Positions 6,293-9,100 of a DNA stretch of 9,100 bases are shown in pieces (the first letter of the stretch is position 1; every line of letters begins with the position of its first letter). Origin of the DNA: an uncultured Mollicutes bacterium. Lineage in GTDB: Bacteria > Bacillota_I > Bacilli_A > RF39 > UBA660. The notes beneath the pieces were generated by a model, which was not told where the DNA came from, did no database searches, and saw nothing but the letters and a program-made list of their open reading frames with translations. Position numbers and translations under genes: made by a program. Location of the stretch: positions 1-9,100 of the forward strand of contig URRF01000046.1 of NCBI GenBank assembly GCA_900550145.1. Reading direction: 5' to 3'.

Positions 6293-6875
6293 TTATATTT
6301 GGCCTATTGAACCACAATATAAAGTCTTGGAACATGACAGATATGGTTTAAGACAAGTGCATATGATACTTGGAAAGCCTAGATTTCATTCTGGGTTTGA
6401 TATTACTGCACAAACTCTTACTCCAGTAAAAGCATCAATTGAAGGAATTGTTGTATCAGCAGGATTAGATGAAAAGATTATATCTGGAAGTGCAAAATGG
6501 AATGAAAGATATGGCAACAAAGTTGAAATATTGGATAGAAATGGTAGAAGATTAGTTTATGCACACTTAAGAGAAGTTTTAGTTCAAATTGGTCAACAAA
6601 TAGAACAAAGCCAAATAATTGGTTTAAGTGGTTGTTCTGGTGGATCAAGAATACCTCATTTACATTTTGAAGTGAGAAAATTTGATACTAGTCATTCTGG
6701 AGAAGAAAATACTATTAATCCATTAGAAATATTACCATACTATAATTTGGAAAATTTAGCAAAACACTTTGATGAAGAACCATATGCAGAAGTGTGGGAA
6801 AAGTTTCTAGAAAATCCATGGGGAATGACAGATAATGATATTCCTTATGCAAATTGCAGAAAATTAATAAGATAA
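6282..6875 (+). CDS. Cytoplasmic LytM/M23-fold metallopeptidase-like protein
   Basis: This 197-residue protein has the complete zinc signature of the M23/LytM fold: H36-x3-D40 (FHSGFD), H95 in VYAHL, and H126-x-H128 (PHLHFEV). GNKVEILD and GQQIEQSQIIG are typical of the fold. Family members normally cut peptidoglycan cross-bridges outside the cell. This one has no signal peptide, no membrane segment and no wall-binding repeats, and it sits inside a biosynthetic operon. An intracellular hydrolase acting on a small peptide-like or amide intermediate is more likely. After the fold there is a C-terminal extension of about 40 residues (155-197). The start has AAGGAG 7 nt upstream and overlaps the kinase-like gene. 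Fold assignment is firm; cytoplasmic location is inferred from the missing signal. Confidence 0.85.
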   Translation: MENNYIWPIEPQYKVLEHDRYGLRQVHMILGKPRFHSGFDITAQTLTPVKASIEGIVVSAGLDEKIISGSAKWNERYGNKVEILDRNGRRLVYAHLREVLVQIGQQIEQSQIIGLSGCSGGSRIPHLHFEVRKFDTSHSGEENTINPLEILPYYNLENLAKHFDEEPYAEVWEKFLENPWGMTDNDIPYANCRKLIR

Positions 6876-6885
6876 TAAAAATATA

Positions 6886-6894
6886 TGGTATAAT
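6886..6894 (+). promoter_or_regulatory. Possible extended -10 element inside the operon
   Basis: TGGTATAAT is a perfect extended -10 (TGnTATAAT) located in the only sizeable gap of the operon, between the M23-like and Ham1-like genes. No -35 box stands at the right distance. The predicted start falls almost on the GGAGG RBS at 6901-6905, leaving a very short leader, so this may be chance in AT-rich DNA. Confidence 0.25.
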
Positions 6895-6913
6895 AGAGTT
6901 GGAGGATGATAAA

Positions 6914-7489
6914 ATGGAAAAACCAATATATTTAACTGGTAATAAGGGGAAATTTGAGGAGGCACAACATATTTTTAAAGATATGTATGGATTTGATATC
7001 GAGATTAAAAATCCAGATTTTGAAATCATTGAAATACAAGCAAAAAGTTGCAAAGAAGTAGTTGCATTTAGTGTAAAATATGCTTGTGAAAAATTAGGCA
7101 GACCTTGTATTAAATCAGATTCTGGTTTATATATAGATGCTTTAGGAGGTTTACCAGGACCTTATAATGCTTATTTTGATAAACAAATTGGTGTTGATAA
7201 GTTTTTGGAATTATTCAAAAACGAAACTAATAGAAAAGCAAGATTAGAAGATTGTTTTGCTTATTGTGAGCCGGGACAAGAACCTGTTATATTTACTGGT
7301 GGTGGAACTGGTACAATAGCAACAGAAGCAAGAGGTAATTTGGGAAGATGGCACGATAAATTTTATATTCCAGATGGTGAAACAGAAACATTAAGTGAAT
7401 TAAGAGAAAAAGATAGAGACTATGAAGCAAAATTTTGGGGTACTGCTAAATATGATTTTGCTGAATGGTTTAAAAATAATAAAATGTAA
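6914..7489 (+). CDS. Divergent Ham1/ITPase-family nucleotide pyrophosphatase-like protein
   Basis: This 191-residue protein matches the Ham1/RdgB/ITPA family in its N-terminal two thirds: TGNKGKFEE (8-16), SDSGL (68-72) and LGGLPGPYNAYF (77-88). Family members hydrolyse non-canonical purine NTPs (ITP, XTP) to NMP plus pyrophosphate. The C-terminal base-recognition part departs from the family. GYDPIF is replaced by WHDKFY (146-151), keeping Asp148 and an aromatic, and the SHR motif is replaced by KFW (173-175). Substrate preference has therefore probably changed, perhaps to a pathway nucleotide, consistent with the HAD-like and kinase-like neighbours. ATG 6914 is chosen for GGAGG at 6901-6905; the frame is open upstream to 6854, but that ATG lies inside the M23-like gene and lacks an RBS. 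Confidence 0.83.
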   Translation: MEKPIYLTGNKGKFEEAQHIFKDMYGFDIEIKNPDFEIIEIQAKSCKEVVAFSVKYACEKLGRPCIKSDSGLYIDALGGLPGPYNAYFDKQIGVDKFLELFKNETNRKARLEDCFAYCEPGQEPVIFTGGGTGTIATEARGNLGRWHDKFYIPDGETETLSELREKDRDYEAKFWGTAKYDFAEWFKNNKM

Positions 7490-7516
7490 TAAAAAAATTT
7501 GATAGGGGGTCAAATG

Positions 7517-8236
7517 ATGAAAAAGGTTACAATCATTGCAGGACCGTGTGCAGTTGAATCTGAAGAACAAATAGTAAGAATTGCCATAAAACTAAAACAA
7601 ATTGGTGTTGATTATTTAAGAGGTGGTGTATTTAAACCACGAACTAACCCAGATAGTTTTCAAGGATTGGGAGATTTGGGAATAGAATATCTTTTAAAAG
7701 CTAAAGAAATAACGGGTTTACCAATTGTTACAGAATTAATGACAATAGAACAGGTAAGAAAATATGCAGATAAAATTGATATTATACAAATAGGTAGTAG
7801 AAATATGTATAATTATGAATTATTAAAGGAATTAAGTCATTATTCAAAACCTGTATTATTAAAAAGAGGTTTAAGTGCAACATATAATGAGTGGATTAAT
7901 GCTGCAAAATATATAAATAATGAAGAAAAAGTTATTTTATGCGAAAGAGGAATAAGAAGTTTTGACACAACGACAAGAAATGTCCTAGATATTCAAGCGG
8001 TTCCGTATATTAAGAATAACACAAAACATCAAATCTTTGTTGATCCAAGTCACGCTTCTGGAAATCGTTATATGATTGAACCTATGTCATTGGCGTCTGT
8101 TATTGCTGGTTGTGATGGATTAATAATTGAAGTTCACGATAAACCAGATGAGTCATTGTGTGATAAAAATCAAGCAATAAACATTGAAGCATTACAGAAA
8201 ATAATGGATAAAGTAAAAAAATTACAGGGGGAATAA
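7517..8236 (+). CDS. aroF: 3-deoxy-7-phosphoheptulonate (DAHP) synthase, type I-beta, barrel only
   Basis: This enzyme condenses phosphoenolpyruvate with erythrose 4-phosphate, the first step of the shikimate pathway. The 239-residue protein carries the full signature: AGPCAVES (8-15, metal ligand C11), FKPRTNPDSFQGLG (39-52), IGSRNM (92-97), LLKRGLSATYNEW (114-126), CERGIRSFD (142-150), VDPSHASG (175-182, H179) and IIEVHDKPDESLCD (203-216, E205 and D216). No N-terminal ferredoxin-like or chorismate mutase domain and no ACT domain is present, so the allosteric control seen in many housekeeping copies is missing. ATG 7517 lies 7 nt after an AGGGGG RBS; an adjacent ATG at 7514 is possible. It lies 27 nt after the Ham1-like gene. 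Placement in this operon suggests a dedicated aromatic or shikimate-derived supply rather than general amino-acid synthesis. Confidence 0.93.
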   Translation: MKKVTIIAGPCAVESEEQIVRIAIKLKQIGVDYLRGGVFKPRTNPDSFQGLGDLGIEYLLKAKEITGLPIVTELMTIEQVRKYADKIDIIQIGSRNMYNYELLKELSHYSKPVLLKRGLSATYNEWINAAKYINNEEKVILCERGIRSFDTTTRNVLDIQAVPYIKNNTKHQIFVDPSHASGNRYMIEPMSLASVIAGCDGLIIEVHDKPDESLCDKNQAINIEALQKIMDKVKKLQGE

Positions 8237-8239
8237 ATA

Positions 8240-8953
8240 ATGGAAAAGAAAAAAGTAAAAAATAAGTTTGACTTACATTCTGAAGATGAAAGAATAAACT
8301 CATTATTATTAAATTTAAAGTCTAAACCCAAAATATATTCAAGAATTATTACTTCATTAAGTTTGTTAGGAAAATTTAGCAAAAGGACCGATGTAGAATT
8401 ATTTGATATCATAAGTGATGATGAGAATGAAAAAATTTTGTTATGTTGTACTGATGAAGAAAACAATATGTTTCTATTTTATGCAGATTCAACAGACAGA
8501 AAAGACTGGTTAAAAATCACAAAAATATCAAATACTGATGAAAAAACTTATGATATTTCATTGGCAAAAAAGTTTTTGTTAACATCAGAAAATATAGGAT
8601 ATACAAGAACGAGTCAAGAATATGGTTTTAAATTTGGAAGATTAATTACAGATGATTATAGTTTCTATAGTTTGTTTTTAAGGGATGATATAGGTTATCA
8701 AATAGAGGGTAACTTTAATGAAAACTTATCCGAAGATTTATTGACAGTATTAAATAAATTTGAAAAAATTCCAAGTCTGATGGAATACACTACAATATTC
8801 GAACAATTACTTGCTGAAAAAAACTGTAAATTTTCACAATTACAAATTTCTGCATATAAAGATTTTGCAAGAGTGGGCTTAATAAACTTAAGAGATGATG
8901 ATAACTTATCAAATGATAAAAAAACAGTATTACATAGAACTAAAAAGCAATGA
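8240..8953 (+). CDS. Unrecognised 237-residue soluble protein, last gene of the operon
   Basis: The start lies 3 nt after the DAHP synthase stop, with GGGGGA 7 nt upstream, so it is almost certainly co-transcribed and translationally coupled. I recognise no family. The protein is charged, with a Lys-rich start, no signal peptide and no hydrophobic stretch long enough to span a membrane. It alternates strand-like segments (KILLCCTDEENNMFLFYA, 65-82) with helical parts (ENLSEDLLTVLNKFEKIPSL, 161-180). There is no obvious metal or nucleotide motif. Position at the end of a biosynthetic operon is common for accessory, regulatory or self-protection proteins, but that is inference only. The stop codon lies in the shared terminator. 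Confidence 0.75.
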   Translation: MEKKKVKNKFDLHSEDERINSLLLNLKSKPKIYSRIITSLSLLGKFSKRTDVELFDIISDDENEKILLCCTDEENNMFLFYADSTDRKDWLKITKISNTDEKTYDISLAKKFLLTSENIGYTRTSQEYGFKFGRLITDDYSFYSLFLRDDIGYQIEGNFNENLSEDLLTVLNKFEKIPSLMEYTTIFEQLLAEKNCKFSQLQISAYKDFARVGLINLRDDDNLSNDKKTVLHRTKKQ

Positions 8954-8973
8954 AATTTAGTCATTGCTTTTTA
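8941..8973. terminator. Bidirectional terminator between convergent genes
   Basis: A 13-bp perfect stem pairs 8941-8953 with 8961-8973 around a 7-nt loop. It has an A tract on its left and a T tract on its right, so it works in both directions. Both converging genes end inside it: the plus-strand stop at 8951-8953 is in the left arm, and the minus-strand stop at 8957-8959 is in the loop. Confidence 0.85.
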
Positions 8974-9100
8974 TAATTTCATCAATGGATGAATTGTATT
9001 TTTTGGCTATTTGATATATAAAAGATGTTTGTATTAGTGTTTGCCCAGTTTCATATACTGAATAACTTGATGAAGCAATGTTTAACATATTAAATATATC
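8957..9100 (-). CDS. C-terminal part of an HTH_XRE-family DNA-binding regulator (partial)
   Basis: An open minus-strand frame runs from the right edge to TAA at 8959-8957 and encodes 47 residues; the N-terminus is beyond the window. The pattern NIASSSYSVYETGQ, then a helix ending FIYQIAKKYNSSIDEIIKSND, fits the second half of the Cro/C1-type (XRE) helix-turn-helix, including the conserved S-x-Y-E-x-G and the closing SIDEI. The protein ends right after the HTH, so it is either a very small regulator or a protein with its other domain upstream. It converges on the operon and may or may not control it. Confidence 0.75.
   Translation of the reverse strand, partial: DIFNMLNIASSSYSVYETGQTLIQTSFIYQIAKKYNSSIDEIIKSND

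Noticed and set aside
6854..6913. Upstream ATG extending the Ham1-like protein by 20 residues
   Set aside because: The extension lies partly inside the M23-like gene, has no RBS, and the family motif TGNxxK normally sits within the first 10 or so residues, as it does from ATG 6914.
7499..7516. TTG start extending the DAHP synthase
   Set aside because: It would place the AGGGGG RBS inside the coding region; ATG 7517 is correctly spaced from it.

Overview
The window is a very AT-rich stretch of what looks like a low-GC Gram-positive (Bacillota-type) genome. Genes are packed tightly, Shine-Dalgarno sites are strong (AGGAGG/GGGGG types), promoters match the SigA consensus, and the genetic code is standard: TGA is used as a stop and Trp is TGG. 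There are no rRNA or tRNA genes and no CRISPR array. Cut-off genes at both ends (a fragment loosely resembling a replication protein on the left, an HTH_XRE regulator on the right) and the cargo-like contents suggest an accessory or mobile-element region, but no transposase, integrase or att site is visible to prove it.

Layout. 1-155: end of a plus-strand gene. 156-363: a non-coding stretch with two perfect hairpins and four TACTAC repeats. Read on the minus strand it looks like a roughly 108-nt small RNA ending in an intrinsic terminator. 364-1159: a consensus promoter, a GreA/GreB-family transcription factor gene, a 36-codon basic small ORF with a strong RBS, and a terminator whose left arm lies inside the end of that small ORF. 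1187-8953: nine same-strand genes, the first six overlapping end to end. They encode a GHMP-superfamily/SAM-methyltransferase fusion, a PLP aminotransferase, a U32-family Fe-S protein, a HAD-fold protein, a P-loop nucleotide-kinase-like protein, a cytoplasmic LytM/M23-fold protein, a Ham1/ITPase-like protein, a minimal DAHP synthase and an unrecognised protein. 8941-8973: a bidirectional terminator shared with a convergent minus-strand HTH regulator that runs off the right edge.

Working together. The nine genes look like one small-molecule pathway. DAHP synthase starts the shikimate route to aromatic compounds. The GHMP domain belongs to the superfamily that includes sugar and amino-acid kinases and also the beta-RFAP synthases and their C-nucleoside-forming relatives. 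The aminotransferase, methyltransferase and U32 protein could decorate a scaffold. The HAD, P-loop and Ham1-like proteins are typical nucleotide handlers. The most economical reading is synthesis of a modified, perhaps aromatic or nucleoside-like, metabolite or cofactor. The product is not determinable from sequence alone. Several members depart from their families: the HAD acid/base Asp is Ala, the Ham1-like protein lacks its SHR motif, the LytM protein has no export signal, and the U32 protein carries an extra Cys cluster. These changes point to specialised roles rather than housekeeping.

No convincing promoter lies between the small ORF terminator and the biosynthetic genes, so read-through of that terminator may be the control point.
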